From assembly GCF_001648775.1 (NCBI RefSeq), contig NZ_LVEJ01000001.1:372001-436000 (forward strand): 64,000 nucleotides of DNA. The letters are read 5' to 3'. Source of the DNA: Pseudomonas fluorescens (GTDB lineage Bacteria > Pseudomonadota > Gammaproteobacteria > Pseudomonadales > Pseudomonadaceae). Shown piece by piece: positions 17,607 through 26,871 of the stretch. Made by a program: the position numbers and the translations under genes. The notes below the pieces were generated by a model that made no database searches, had not been told where the DNA came from, and worked only from the letters and a program-made list of their open reading frames with translations. Each line of letters opens with the position of its first letter. The first letter of the stretch is position 1.

Positions 17607-19022
17607 TCACAGGCCTGCGTGGGCGGCGATGGCGGCGGCGATGGCCAGGGCCAGCTCTTCGGGTTTGCGCTTGATCGAGTAGTTGGTCAGTTCCGGATGG
17701 CTTTCAACGAAGCTGGTATTGAACTGGCCGCTACGGAATTCCGGGTTGCGCAAGATTTCCTGGTAGTACGCGGCGGTGGTCTTAACACCCTGCAGACGCA
17801 TGTCGTCGAGGGCGCGCAGGCCACGGTCCATCGCCTCTTCCCAGGTCAGTGCCCAGACCACCAGCTTCAGGCACATCGAGTCGTAGAACGGTGGAATGGT
17901 GTAGCCGGTATAGATCGCTGTATCGGTGCGCACGCCCGGGCCGCCGGGGGCGTAATAACGGGTGATCTTGCCGAAGCTCGGCAGGAAGTTGTTCTTCGGG
18001 TCTTCGGCGTTGATGCGGAACTGCAACGCGAAACCACGGTGCTGAATGTCTTCCTGTTTCACCGATAACGGCAGGCCGGAGGCGATGCGAATCTGCTCGC
18101 GGACGATGTCGATCCCGGTGATTTCTTCGGTGATGGTGTGTTCCACCTGCACCCGGGTGTTCATCTCCATGAAGTACACCTCGCCCTCGGCGAGCAGGAA
18201 CTCCACGGTGCCGGCATTTTCGTAACCCACTGCCTTCGCTGCACGCACCGACAGGTCGCCGATGTAGGCGCGCTGTTCCGGGGTCAGTTGCGGACTCGGG
18301 GCAATTTCGATGAGCTTCTGGTTGCGACGCTGGATCGAGCAGTCACGCTCGAACAGGTGCACGACGTTGCCGAAGCTGTCGCCGAGGATCTGCGCTTCGA
18401 TGTGCTTGGGGTTGACGATGCATTTTTCCAGGAACACTTCGGCAGAACCGAAGGCCTTGGTCGCTTCGGAAATCACCCGAGGGAAATTCTGTTCGAGTTC
18501 TTCGCGGCTGTTGCAGCGACGGATGCCACGACCGCCACCACCGGAGGTGGCCTTGAGCATGACCGGGTAACCGATGCGGTCGCCCTCGACCAAGGCTTCT
18601 TCGATGTCGGCCACGTTGCCTTCGGTGCCCGGCGTCACCGGTACGCCGGCCTTGATCATGCTGCGGCGCGCTTCGGTCTTGTCGCCCATGCGGCGAATGA
18701 CTTCCGCCGACGGGCCAATGAATTTGATTCCGCGTTCGGCGCAGATATCTGCCAGCTCGGCGTTTTCCGAGAGAAAACCGTAGCCCGGGTGCAGCGCATC
18801 GCAGCCGGTTTCCACGGCCAGGTTCACCAGCTTGCGCGGGTTGAGGTAACCGGCCAGTGGCTCGGCACCGATGCTGTGGGCCTCGTCCGCACGCTTCACA
18901 TGCAAGGCATGGCGGTCGGCGTCGGAAAAAATCGCTACCGAGCGAATGCCCATTTCGGCGCAGGCTCGCACGATTCGTACGGCAATCTCACCACGGTTGG
19001 CGATCAGGATCTTTGTTATCAC
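17607..19022 (-). CDS. pycA: Pyruvate carboxylase subunit A (biotin carboxylase)
   Basis: 471 residues from the GTG, the length usual for biotin carboxylase subunits. An N-terminal extension to 19052 is open but reads unlike the family, which begins ITKILIANRGEIAVRI. Motifs are HPGYGFLSEN, the ATP-grasp glycine loop KATSGGGGRGIR, EMNTRVQVEHTITEE, and RINAEDP. It carboxylates the biotin carried by the downstream subunit. The operon pycA-pycB is divergent from a LysR gene, the classic arrangement for a dedicated regulator. Confidence 0.92.
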   Translation of the reverse strand: MITKILIANRGEIAVRIVRACAEMGIRSVAIFSDADRHALHVKRADEAHSIGAEPLAGYLNPRKLVNLAVETGCDALHPGYGFLSENAELADICAERGIKFIGPSAEVIRRMGDKTEARRSMIKAGVPVTPGTEGNVADIEEALVEGDRIGYPVMLKATSGGGGRGIRRCNSREELEQNFPRVISEATKAFGSAEVFLEKCIVNPKHIEAQILGDSFGNVVHLFERDCSIQRRNQKLIEIAPSPQLTPEQRAYIGDLSVRAAKAVGYENAGTVEFLLAEGEVYFMEMNTRVQVEHTITEEITGIDIVREQIRIASGLPLSVKQEDIQHRGFALQFRINAEDPKNNFLPSFGKITRYYAPGGPGVRTDTAIYTGYTIPPFYDSMCLKLVVWALTWEEAMDRGLRALDDMRLQGVKTTAAYYQEILRNPEFRSGQFNTSFVESHPELTNYSIKRKPEELALAIAAAIAAHAGL

Positions 19023-19174
19023 TTGGAGGTTCCCTTGAGCCGGTGGCACCACGACCTGCTAGACCCAGGTCGACGCGTGACCAAATGTTTCAATTTAGTC
19101 GCAGGTCCACACTAGCGCTCATGAGGGATTAACAAAAATGAATAAAAATTGGGTCAGGCATAAGCAAAGACTTA

Positions 19175-19192
19175 TAGTTGATTTATCAACTA
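19175..19192. promoter_or_regulatory. Perfect 8-bp dyad in the pycA / LysR divergent region, putative LysR operator
   Basis: TAGTTGAT-TT-ATCAACTA, an 18-bp perfect dyad 21 bp before the LysR start codon. LysR-type proteins bind interrupted dyads of the T-N11-A kind in such intergenic regions; that it serves this LysR protein is inference. Confidence 0.6.
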
Positions 19193-19212
19193 GCCGTCAG
19201 AGCCTATAAAAA

Positions 19213-20175
19213 ATGCGTAAGTCCTTGATGCGTATGACATTGCGTCAATTGCAGATCTTCAACGAAGTGTGTGATTTACGCTCGTACAGCCGCGCAGCCG
19301 AGGAAATGTCCCTCACACAACCGGCCGTCAGCCTACAGATTCGTCAGCTGGAAGAGCTGATCGGCCAGCCATTATTCGATTATGTCGGCAAAAAACTCTA
19401 CATGACCGAAGCCGCCGAAGCACTTCAGCGCGCCAGTCGGGACATCTTCGGACGCCTGGAAAACCTCGACATGCAGCTGTCGGACATGCAGGGTTCGCTG
19501 CAAGGTCAGCTGAAACTGGCGGTGGAATCCAGCGCCAAATACTTCGTCCCGCACCTTTTTGCCGCGTTCAAGCGCCAGCATCCGGAAGTGAACCTGCAAC
19601 TGACTGTGGTCAACCGCGGCCAGGTGATTCGCAGGCTGTCAGACAACCGCGATGACCTGGTGATCATGTCGATGGTGCCGCAGGACATGGGCCTGGAATT
19701 CCTGCCGTTCCTCAACAACCCGATCGTTGCCGTGGCACGCCCGGATCACCCATTGGCGCACCTGGGCCCGCTGCGCTTGCAGGATCTGGAACCCTATACG
19801 TTGCTGATCCGCGAACCCGGCTCGGGCACGCGACTGGCGTGCGAAGAGTACTTTAAGGAGAAACGCGTGCACTTCACCCAGACCCAGGAAGTGGCCTCGG
19901 CCGAAGCTCAGCGTGAATGCGTGGTGGCGGGTCTGGGCCTGGCGCTATTGACGCGCCACGCCCTGAACCTGGAGCTGGCGACCGGCGGGCTGGTGGAACT
20001 GCCGATCGAGGAACTGCCGCTGCTGCGTAGCTGGTGCCTGGTGCAGGCCAAGGCGAAACGCCTGTCACCGGTGGCGCACGCCTTCCTGGCGTTTATCCGC
20101 AGCGAACGCGTGCAGATCAGCGCGCTGGTTGAGCGCTTCGACGGGAAGCTGCGGGTGCCGCCTGCCAGTGAGTGA
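19213..20175 (+). CDS. LysR-family regulator, probable regulator of pycAB
   Basis: 320 residues; a shorter start at the seventh codon (MTLRQLQIFNEV after MR) is also possible and is closer to the usual LysR N-terminus. The HTH is clear (TLRQLQIFNEVCDLRSYSRAAEEMSLTQPAVSLQIRQLEE), followed by a CysB-like effector domain (LKLAVESSAKYFVPHLFAAF, VIMSMVPQ, EPGSGTRLACEEYF). Divergent from pycA with a dyad between, so it likely controls that operon. From memory, the P. aeruginosa counterpart has been called PycR; I do not assign the symbol from sequence alone. Confidence 0.9.
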   Translation: MRKSLMRMTLRQLQIFNEVCDLRSYSRAAEEMSLTQPAVSLQIRQLEELIGQPLFDYVGKKLYMTEAAEALQRASRDIFGRLENLDMQLSDMQGSLQGQLKLAVESSAKYFVPHLFAAFKRQHPEVNLQLTVVNRGQVIRRLSDNRDDLVIMSMVPQDMGLEFLPFLNNPIVAVARPDHPLAHLGPLRLQDLEPYTLLIREPGSGTRLACEEYFKEKRVHFTQTQEVASAEAQRECVVAGLGLALLTRHALNLELATGGLVELPIEELPLLRSWCLVQAKAKRLSPVAHAFLAFIRSERVQISALVERFDGKLRVPPASE

Positions 20176-20320
20176 TCTCGGGAAAATCGCCGATTTCGGC
20201 TTGAAGCTGGCGAAGTTCGAAGCGGTCTTCGATAGCGCGACGGAATTCCATGCGGCGCTGGTCTTCCTGCTGACGACGGGTTTTCGCGGCGCTGTTGCGT
20301 TCTTCGTAGGGCTGAGCCAT
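20117..20320 (-). CDS. Small conserved protein of the PA3496 type (putative envelope integrity)
   Basis: 67 residues, very rich in charged amino acids: AAKTRRQQEDQRRMEFRRAI and RQLQAEIGDFPE. This pattern matches my memory of the Pseudomonas PA3496 family, whose members are about 60 residues and labelled putative envelope integrity proteins. A good ribosome site GGGAG lies 8 bases before the ATG. Its 3' 59 bases overlap the 3' end of the convergent LysR gene. No membrane segment or signal peptide is visible. The role is unknown. Confidence 0.65.
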   Translation of the reverse strand: MAQPYEERNSAAKTRRQQEDQRRMEFRRAIEDRFELRQLQAEIGDFPEITHWQAAPAASRRSAQPAR

Positions 20321-20428
20321 TTCGAGTCTCCCAAGGCGATGACGGGAGTTTCACGATAGGCGGGAGGGATGACGGTTTGGCTTCGCGGGGATGACAGTGC
20401 GATGAAAGTTGCAGTGTTTTGAGGACGC

Positions 20429-20522
20429 TTTCGCGAGCAGGCTCGCTCCCACATTTGATCTCGGTATGACACAGAGTTTGTATACCCCGGAGATCCCCTG
20501 TGGGAGCGAGCCTGCTCGCGAA
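20429..20522. repeat. REP pair
   Basis: Inverted copies starting TTCGCGAGCAGGCTCGCTCC at 20429 and TGTGGGAGCGAGCCTGCTCG at 20499, separated by about 46 bp. Confidence 0.9.
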
Positions 20523-20548
20523 TAAGGTCGGAACGACCTTAGATGGCT

Positions 20549-21415
20549 TCAGTCATCCAGGGCTTTGGCGGCTTTGGGCGACAAGCGCAAGCTGCGCAGA
20601 CTGCGCTTCACGCTCTTCAGGTGATTAACCAGGCTCGGCCCGCGCGCCATCGCCACGCCCATCGCCAGCACATCAATCACCACCAGATGCGCAATTCGTG
20701 AAGTCAGCGGCGTATAGATTTCGGTGTCTTCGTGCACATCGATTGCCAGATTGACCGTCGACAGCTCAGCCAACGGCGTCTGGCTCGGGCACAAGGTGAT
20801 CAGCGACGCCCCGCTCTCACGCACCAGATTGGCGGTGATCAGCAGATCCTTGGAACGCCCCGACTGCGAAATACAGATCGCCACATCGGTGGGCTTCAGC
20901 GTCACCGCCGACATCGCCTGCATGTGCGGATCGGAATACGCCGCCGCCGTCAGCAGCAAACGGAAGAACTTGTGTTGAGCATCAGCCGCCACCGCGCCCG
21001 AGGCACCGAAGCCGTAGAACTCGACACGTTGCGCCTGCGACATCAGCGTCACCGCGCGCTGCAACTCGACCGGATCGAGTTTCTCGCGAACCTCCATCAA
21101 GGTGTGCAACGTGGTGTCGAAAATTTTCAGGCTGTAATCGGCGACCGAGTCGTCTTCATGTATCGCGAACTGGCCGAAGCTGGCACCGGCGGCCAGGCTT
21201 TGCGCCAGTTTGAGTTTGAGGTCCTGGAAACCGGAGCAACCGATGGCGCGACAGAAGCGCACGATGGTCGGCTCACTGATGCCGACGCTGTGGGCCAGAT
21301 CGGCCATGGAACTGTGCATCACCGCCGCCGGGTCAAGCAGCACGTGGTCGGCGACCTTGAGCTCCGACTTGCGTAACAGGTGACGTGACTGGGCGATGTG
21401 TTGCAGCAGATTCAA
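20549..21415 (-). CDS. MurR/RpiR-family transcriptional regulator (HexR paralogue)
   Basis: 288 residues. An N-terminal RpiR HTH (KVADHVLLDPAAVMHSSMAD, then SVGISEPTIVRFCRAIGCSG) is followed by a SIS sugar-phosphate binding domain (VEFYGFGASGAVAADAQHKF, ICISQSGRSKDLL). It is related to HexR, the KDPG-responsive repressor of glucose catabolism, but differs enough and lies away from zwf/edd, so I do not use that name. Its position near pycAB suggests a role in central carbon control. A HexR-like dyad lies about 40 bp before the start codon, consistent with autoregulation. Confidence 0.88.
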   Translation of the reverse strand: MNLLQHIAQSRHLLRKSELKVADHVLLDPAAVMHSSMADLAHSVGISEPTIVRFCRAIGCSGFQDLKLKLAQSLAAGASFGQFAIHEDDSVADYSLKIFDTTLHTLMEVREKLDPVELQRAVTLMSQAQRVEFYGFGASGAVAADAQHKFFRLLLTAAAYSDPHMQAMSAVTLKPTDVAICISQSGRSKDLLITANLVRESGASLITLCPSQTPLAELSTVNLAIDVHEDTEIYTPLTSRIAHLVVIDVLAMGVAMARGPSLVNHLKSVKRSLRSLRLSPKAAKALDD

Positions 21416-21454
21416 GGGGCTGGACTCTTCTTATGGGCAAGGATGTAGCACGCT

Positions 21455-21469
21455 TGTAGTTATACTACA
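21455..21469. promoter_or_regulatory. HexR/RpiR-type operator
   Basis: TGTAGT-TAT-ACTACA, a perfect 6-bp dyad with 3-bp spacer. It matches the general form TGTAAT-N3-ATTACA reported for HexR-like regulators, here with G/C at one position. It is located upstream of the RpiR gene. Partial copies of the half-site (TGTAGC) occur at 21444 and near 21535. Confidence 0.65.
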
Positions 21470-21542
21470 TGAATTGGCTTTTTGCCTGCTCAATGCGTAA
21501 CTCGATGTCCCCATATCAGGCGCGATGAGGTGCATGTAGCCC

Positions 21543-24413
21543 TTAAAACGGTTTTTCCTGTTCACGCAAAAGCCCGGCCAGACTGGCAGCTTCCACGGGC
21601 CGGCTGATCAGATAGCCCTGCACTTCATCGCAACGCTCGGCGCGTAAAAACTCCAGCTGATCCTGTCGCTCGACGCCTTCAGCCACTACTTTCAACGACA
21701 GCCCATGGGCCATGGCGATGATCGCGCGAGTTATCGCCGCATCTTCGCTGCCCTCACCCAACCCGCGTATGAACGCCTGATCGATTTTCACGTAATCCAC
21801 TGGTATGCGCTTGAGGTAACTCAACGACGAGTAACCGGTGCCGAAGTCGTCGATAGCCAGTTTCACCCCCAGATCGCGCAGTTGCTGGAAGGTCGCGATG
21901 ATGTGTTCGACGCTGTCGAGCAACTGGCTTTCAGTCAATTCCAGCTCGAGGTAGTGCGGCGCCAGCCCGGTTTCCTCCAGCACTTGCCGCACCAGACTGA
22001 CCAGCTTGCCCTGACGCAATTGATGCACCGACAGATTCACCGAAACGCGGATCGGCTCCAGCCCCTGACGCTGCCATTCGCAAGCCTGCCAGCACGCCTG
22101 GCGCAGGACGAATTCGCCGATCGGCCCGATCAGACCGGTTTCCTCGGCCAGCCCGATGAAATCCCCCGGCGGCACTCGGCCCATGGTCGGATGATCCCAG
22201 CGCACCAGCGCTTCCGCCGCGTTCAAGCGACCTGATTCGAGGCACAGCTTGGGCTGATAGAACACCTTCAGCTGCTTTTCCTCGATGGCTTTGCGCAGCT
22301 GGTTTTCCAGCTGCAAGCGCTCAAGTGTGCTGGCCTGCAAGCTGTCGGTGTAGAACTGGAAGTTGTTGCCACCCAAGTGCTTGGCATGTTGCATGGCCAT
22401 GTTCGACTGGCTGACCAGCGCAGAAATCTCCCGGGCATTGTCCGGCAGCATGCTGATGCCCATCGACGCGCTGACCACCAGTTCATGCCCTTCCACGGTC
22501 AGTGGTAAACGCAATTTGCTCGACAGGCGTGTGGCGACCCGCGCCAGACTCGACAAGTTGCCGTAGGCGTCGAACAGCACCGCGAACTCATCACCGGACA
22601 AACGGGCGATGGTGTCGGCTTCCGGCAAGGCGTTAACCAGCCGGCGCGCCATCTTCTGCAGCAATTGGTCGGCGATTTCATGGCCCAGGCTGTCGTTGAG
22701 CAATTTGAAGCGATCCAGATTGATGTGCAGCAACGCCAGACTGCGCCGGCCCTGACGCGAACGCTGATGCGCTTCATGCAGGCGCTCGCGGAACAGCGAA
22801 CGATTGGCCAGCCCGGTGAGCTCGTCGTAGTGGGTCAGGTAACGCATGCGTTCTTCGGATTCGCGCCGCGCAGAAAGATCGGCGAAGAAGCCGACAATAT
22901 GACTGACATTTCCCCGACCATCACGCACTGCATTGAGTTGCAGCCACTGTGGGTACAGCTCACCGTTCTTGCGCGTTTCAACCAATTCGCCCTGCCAACT
23001 GCCGTGCTGTTCCAATGCATGGCGGATCGCAACGTAATGGCGGCGAGCATCGCGGCTGCACGGCAGCTCGACGACGTTGCGCCCGAGCATGTCCTCGATG
23101 TCGTAACCGGTGACCCGACTGAACGCCTGATTGATCGCGATCAACGCGTAGTTCGGGTCGAGAATGACGATGCCTTCACTGGCCGCTTCGAACACCGTCG
23201 CTGCCAGACGCTGCTGTTCCTCAAGGCGTTTACTGGCGCTGATGTCGCGACGGGTGCCGACCATGCGGATCACCTGCCCGCTGTCGCTGCGCTCGACCGC
23301 GCGGCCACGGTCTTCGATCCACACCCAGTGACCATCGCCGTGGCGCACGCGGTACTCGATCTGATAATCCTCGGTACGGCCTTTCAGGTGTTCGATCAAC
23401 GCATGTTTGAGCGCCGGCACGTCTTCCGGGTGCAGGCGAGGTTTGAGGTCACGAAGGATAGCCGTGACGTATTCCGGCGCGAGGCCGAACAGCTCCTGAA
23501 TCTGCGTGTGGTGGACCTCGTCGGTTTGCAGGTTCCAGTCCCACAGCCCCAGCTCACTGGCCTTCAACGCCAGTGCCAGCCGCGCTTCGCTTTTGCTCAG
23601 GGCCTGATTGGCGGCATCCAGTTCGCGACTGCGCTGGGCGACGCGGTTTTCGAGTTCGACCTGCGCTTCGCGCAACTGGCTTTCGGCGCAGCGGCGCTGT
23701 TCGATTTCTTTGGCCAACGCCTGATTGAGCTGCTCGCTGCGCGCCTGCGTCTGCTGCAGGTGTTCGATAAGGTGCTGATTCTGGAAGCGCCGCAGCAAGC
23801 CGCGATCGATCAGCCGATTGACCTGCCACGCCACCACGCTCAGCGAGCCGAGCAGGATCAGTCCGAGCCAGCCCCAGCCGCGTGCCTGCTCGTCACCGCC
23901 CCAGAACAGAAAGCCGATCGCCGGCAACAGACAGGGCAAGGTAAACGACAGGAAGGCCGGCAGGCTCACCGCGTAGGCAACACTGGCCGACAGCGTTGCG
24001 GCGCCGATCAGGCCGAACACCCAGGCTTGTTGAATGAAATTATCGGCGGGCACCAGCGCAATACCGGCACCGGCCAGGGTCAGCCCGGTCATGGTCGAGC
24101 CAAGCAGGAACATGCGAAACCAGATGGGTTGGGCCTGGCGATTGGGGATCGCCGAATCGAACGCCGCGACCTGGATCACCCGTAACGCGACCAGCGACAG
24201 CAACCACACCAGCCAGACGCTGACCACGAAGTAGCGCTGCGGGCTCCAGAGCAAACCGGCGCAGACCAGACCATTGATCAACATGAACAGCGTGGGCAAC
24301 AAGGAGCCCTGATACAGCAGGCGCGTGCGCTCGACCGCCATTTCGACGGCATAGTGCTTGCGGATAACCCGGGGTTCCACAGAGGGGCCCGACAGTTCGG
24401 AGCTGAGGGTCAT
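21543..24413 (-). CDS. Membrane PAS-GGDEF-EAL protein (c-di-GMP phosphodiesterase or bifunctional)
   Basis: 956 residues from MTLSSELSG; an open extension to 24473 starts with GTG and is less likely. About five to six N-terminal hydrophobic segments (residues 40-210) are followed by a coiled coil (QTQARSEQLNQALAKEIEQR...), two PAS domains (the second reads FEAASEGIVILDPNYALIAI), a diguanylate cyclase domain whose signature is ARLSGDEFAVLF, and an EAL domain (AAEALVRWDHP, LELTESQLL, DDFGTGYSSLSYLKR, VVAEGVE). The GGDEF motif is changed to SGDEF while EAL residues look intact, so c-di-GMP hydrolysis is the likelier activity. It turns over the second messenger controlling biofilm and motility. 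Confidence 0.92.
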   Translation of the reverse strand: MTLSSELSGPSVEPRVIRKHYAVEMAVERTRLLYQGSLLPTLFMLINGLVCAGLLWSPQRYFVVSVWLVWLLSLVALRVIQVAAFDSAIPNRQAQPIWFRMFLLGSTMTGLTLAGAGIALVPADNFIQQAWVFGLIGAATLSASVAYAVSLPAFLSFTLPCLLPAIGFLFWGGDEQARGWGWLGLILLGSLSVVAWQVNRLIDRGLLRRFQNQHLIEHLQQTQARSEQLNQALAKEIEQRRCAESQLREAQVELENRVAQRSRELDAANQALSKSEARLALALKASELGLWDWNLQTDEVHHTQIQELFGLAPEYVTAILRDLKPRLHPEDVPALKHALIEHLKGRTEDYQIEYRVRHGDGHWVWIEDRGRAVERSDSGQVIRMVGTRRDISASKRLEEQQRLAATVFEAASEGIVILDPNYALIAINQAFSRVTGYDIEDMLGRNVVELPCSRDARRHYVAIRHALEQHGSWQGELVETRKNGELYPQWLQLNAVRDGRGNVSHIVGFFADLSARRESEERMRYLTHYDELTGLANRSLFRERLHEAHQRSRQGRRSLALLHINLDRFKLLNDSLGHEIADQLLQKMARRLVNALPEADTIARLSGDEFAVLFDAYGNLSSLARVATRLSSKLRLPLTVEGHELVVSASMGISMLPDNAREISALVSQSNMAMQHAKHLGGNNFQFYTDSLQASTLERLQLENQLRKAIEEKQLKVFYQPKLCLESGRLNAAEALVRWDHPTMGRVPPGDFIGLAEETGLIGPIGEFVLRQACWQACEWQRQGLEPIRVSVNLSVHQLRQGKLVSLVRQVLEETGLAPHYLELELTESQLLDSVEHIIATFQQLRDLGVKLAIDDFGTGYSSLSYLKRIPVDYVKIDQAFIRGLGEGSEDAAITRAIIAMAHGLSLKVVAEGVERQDQLEFLRAERCDEVQGYLISRPVEAASLAGLLREQEKPF

Positions 24414-24670
24414 GGGCAACGTTCTTGTTCTTATAAGGAGGGCGTGCGCCCGAAACGTGGACGGAGCATACACAAGCCGATCCCGTTGCCAAACTGCTCC
24501 AGATCATAATTTCACCGAAACTGTTCCGCCCTTTGCCACCGGCCAAACCCTTGAAGCGCGGTGGGCCGATGCCTGCAGGCAGTGACCGACCGGTCGTCAT
24601 CGACAGGACTTTCATCGGCTAATGCAAAGCTCGGTTTGCCCGGGCCTGCGGCGCACCCTAGAATGCCCCG

Positions 24671-26854
24671 ATGCGCGATGATCTCTCCCTTCTGCTGAAC
24701 TCCCTCAACGATGCCCAACGCCAGGCCGTAGCAGCCCCCGTTGGCCGTCAGTTGGTCCTGGCCGGTGCTGGCTCCGGTAAAACCCGAGTGCTGGTGCACC
24801 GTATCGCCTGGTTGATCCAGGTCGAAAACGCCTCGCCCCACTCCATTCTGTCGGTGACCTTCACCAACAAGGCCGCTGCCGAGATGCGTCATCGCATCGA
24901 GCAGTTGCTGGGCATCAACCCGGCCGGCATGTGGGTCGGCACCTTCCACGGCCTGGCGCACCGCTTGCTGCGGGCGCACTGGCAAGAAGCCGGCCTGAGC
25001 CAGACCTTCCAGATTCTCGACAGCGACGACCAGCAACGGCTGGTCAAGCGGGTGATCCGCGAGCTGGGTCTGGACGAGCAACGCTGGCCGGCGCGTCAGG
25101 CGCAGTGGTTCATCAACGGCCAGAAAGACGAAGGCCTGCGTCCGCAACACATTCAGGCCAGCGGCGATTTGTATCTGGCGACCATGCGCGGCATTTACGA
25201 AGCCTACGAGGCGGCGTGCCAGCGTGCCGGCGTCATCGACTTCTCCGAACTGCTGCTGCGCGCCCTCGACCTCTGGCGCGATCATCCGGGCCTGCTGGCG
25301 CACTATCAGAAGCGCTTCCGCCATATTCTGGTAGACGAGTTCCAGGACACCAACGCCGTGCAGTACGCCTGGTTGCGCTTGCTCGGCAAGGGCGGTGACA
25401 GCCTGATGGTGGTTGGCGACGACGACCAGTCGATTTACGGCTGGCGCGGCGCGAAGATCGAGAATATTCATCAGTACTCGTCCGACTTCGCCGACTCGGT
25501 GACCATTCGTCTCGAGCAGAACTACCGCTCCACTGCCGGCATCCTCAAGGCTGCCAACGCCCTCATCGCCAACAACACCGGGCGTCTGGGCAAAGAGCTG
25601 TGGACCGACGGCGGCGATGGCGAAGCGATCAATCTGTATGCCGCGTTCAACGAACACGACGAAGCACGCTACGTTGTCGAAACCATCGAAAGCGCGCTGA
25701 AAACCGGCTTGGCTCGCAGCGATATCGCGATTCTGTACCGCTCCAACGCCCAATCGCGCGTTCTGGAAGAAGCCTTGCTGCGTGAACGCATTCCGTACCG
25801 CATCTATGGCGGCCAGCGCTTCTTCGAGCGTGCGGAAATCAAGAACGCCATGGCCTACTTGCGCTTGCTAGAGGGTCGCGGCAACGATGCGGCGCTGGAA
25901 CGCGTCATCAACGTGCCGGCCCGTGGCATTGGCGAGAAAACCGTCGAAGCCATCCGCGATCACGCGCGCCACAGCGATGTGTCGATGTGGGAGGCGATGC
26001 GCCAACTGGTCGCCAACAAAGGCCTGACCGGTCGCGCGGCCGGTGCTTTGGGTGCATTTATCGAGTTGATCGAGAATCTCGCCGCCAAGTGCATGGAAAT
26101 GCCGCTGCACTTGATGACGCAAACCGTCATCGAGCAGTCCGGCCTGATCGCTTATCACGAAGCGGAAAAAGGCGAGAAAGGCCAGGCCCGGGTAGAAAAC
26201 CTTGAGGAACTGGTCAGCGCCGCGCGCAACTTCGAGAACACCGAAGAAGACGAAGAGCTGACGCCATTGGCGGCGTTCCTCGGCCACGCTTCGCTGGAGG
26301 CCGGCGACACGCAGGCCGACGAGCACGAAGACAGCATTCAGTTGATGACCCTGCACAGCGCCAAAGGCCTGGAATTCCCTTACGTGTTCCTCGTGGGCAT
26401 GGAAGAAGGCCTGTTCCCACACAAGATGAGCCTGGAAGAGCCCGGTCGTCTTGAAGAAGAACGGCGTCTGGCCTATGTCGGTATCACCCGGGCAATGCAG
26501 AATCTGGTGATGACCTATGCTGAAACCCGACGCCTGTACGGCAGCGAGACCTATAACAAGGTCTCGCGTTTCGTCCGCGAAGTGCCGAAGGGTCTGATTC
26601 AGGAGGTGCGTCTGTCGAACAGCGTCAGCCGACCGTTCGGAGGTAATCAGTCGATGAGCGGCAGTAACCTGTTCAGCGGCAGCGAGATTCCGGAAACGGG
26701 TTTCAGCCTCGGCCAGGCGGTGCGCCATTCGATCTTTGGCGACGGCGTGATCCTCAACTTCGAGGGCGCAGGCGCGCAGGCGCGGGTGCAGGTGAATTTC
26801 AGCGAAGGCAGCAAGTGGCTGATGCTCGGCTACGCCAAGCTGGAAGCGATCTGA
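24671..26854 (+). CDS. uvrD: DNA helicase II UvrD
   Basis: 727 residues, the usual length for UvrD. All superfamily-1 motifs are present: LNDAQRQAVAAP (Q motif), VLAGAGSGKTRVLVHRIAWL (motif I), VTFTNKAAAEMRHRI, LVDEFQDTN (motif II), VVGDDDQSIYGWRGA (III), LEQNYRST (IV), LMTLHSAKGLEFP (V) and YVGITRAMQNL (VI). The enzyme is a 3'-5' helicase acting in nucleotide-excision and mismatch repair. No clear LexA box (CTGT-N8-ACAG) was seen upstream. The C-terminus contains the Tudor-like RNA-polymerase-interaction segment (VRHSIFGDGVILNFEG). Confidence 0.95.
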   Translation: MRDDLSLLLNSLNDAQRQAVAAPVGRQLVLAGAGSGKTRVLVHRIAWLIQVENASPHSILSVTFTNKAAAEMRHRIEQLLGINPAGMWVGTFHGLAHRLLRAHWQEAGLSQTFQILDSDDQQRLVKRVIRELGLDEQRWPARQAQWFINGQKDEGLRPQHIQASGDLYLATMRGIYEAYEAACQRAGVIDFSELLLRALDLWRDHPGLLAHYQKRFRHILVDEFQDTNAVQYAWLRLLGKGGDSLMVVGDDDQSIYGWRGAKIENIHQYSSDFADSVTIRLEQNYRSTAGILKAANALIANNTGRLGKELWTDGGDGEAINLYAAFNEHDEARYVVETIESALKTGLARSDIAILYRSNAQSRVLEEALLRERIPYRIYGGQRFFERAEIKNAMAYLRLLEGRGNDAALERVINVPARGIGEKTVEAIRDHARHSDVSMWEAMRQLVANKGLTGRAAGALGAFIELIENLAAKCMEMPLHLMTQTVIEQSGLIAYHEAEKGEKGQARVENLEELVSAARNFENTEEDEELTPLAAFLGHASLEAGDTQADEHEDSIQLMTLHSAKGLEFPYVFLVGMEEGLFPHKMSLEEPGRLEEERRLAYVGITRAMQNLVMTYAETRRLYGSETYNKVSRFVREVPKGLIQEVRLSNSVSRPFGGNQSMSGSNLFSGSEIPETGFSLGQAVRHSIFGDGVILNFEGAGAQARVQVNFSEGSKWLMLGYAKLEAI

Positions 26855-26871
26855 AGCCGGTTTCGCTTTTC

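Noticed and set aside
15745..17682. A 645-codon open frame on the plus strand
   Set aside because: Antisense to the well-supported pycB gene, His/Arg/Gly-rich translation without family features.
20429..20522. Repeated inverted units considered as a CRISPR array
   Set aside because: Copies are dispersed singly or in facing pairs over the window, not in regular direct array; they are REPs.
22665..24185. A 506-codon open frame on the plus strand
   Set aside because: Antisense to the PAS-GGDEF-EAL gene; composition is that of a complementary-strand shadow.
24512..25753. A 413-codon open frame on the minus strand
   Set aside because: Antisense to uvrD, which has all helicase motifs.
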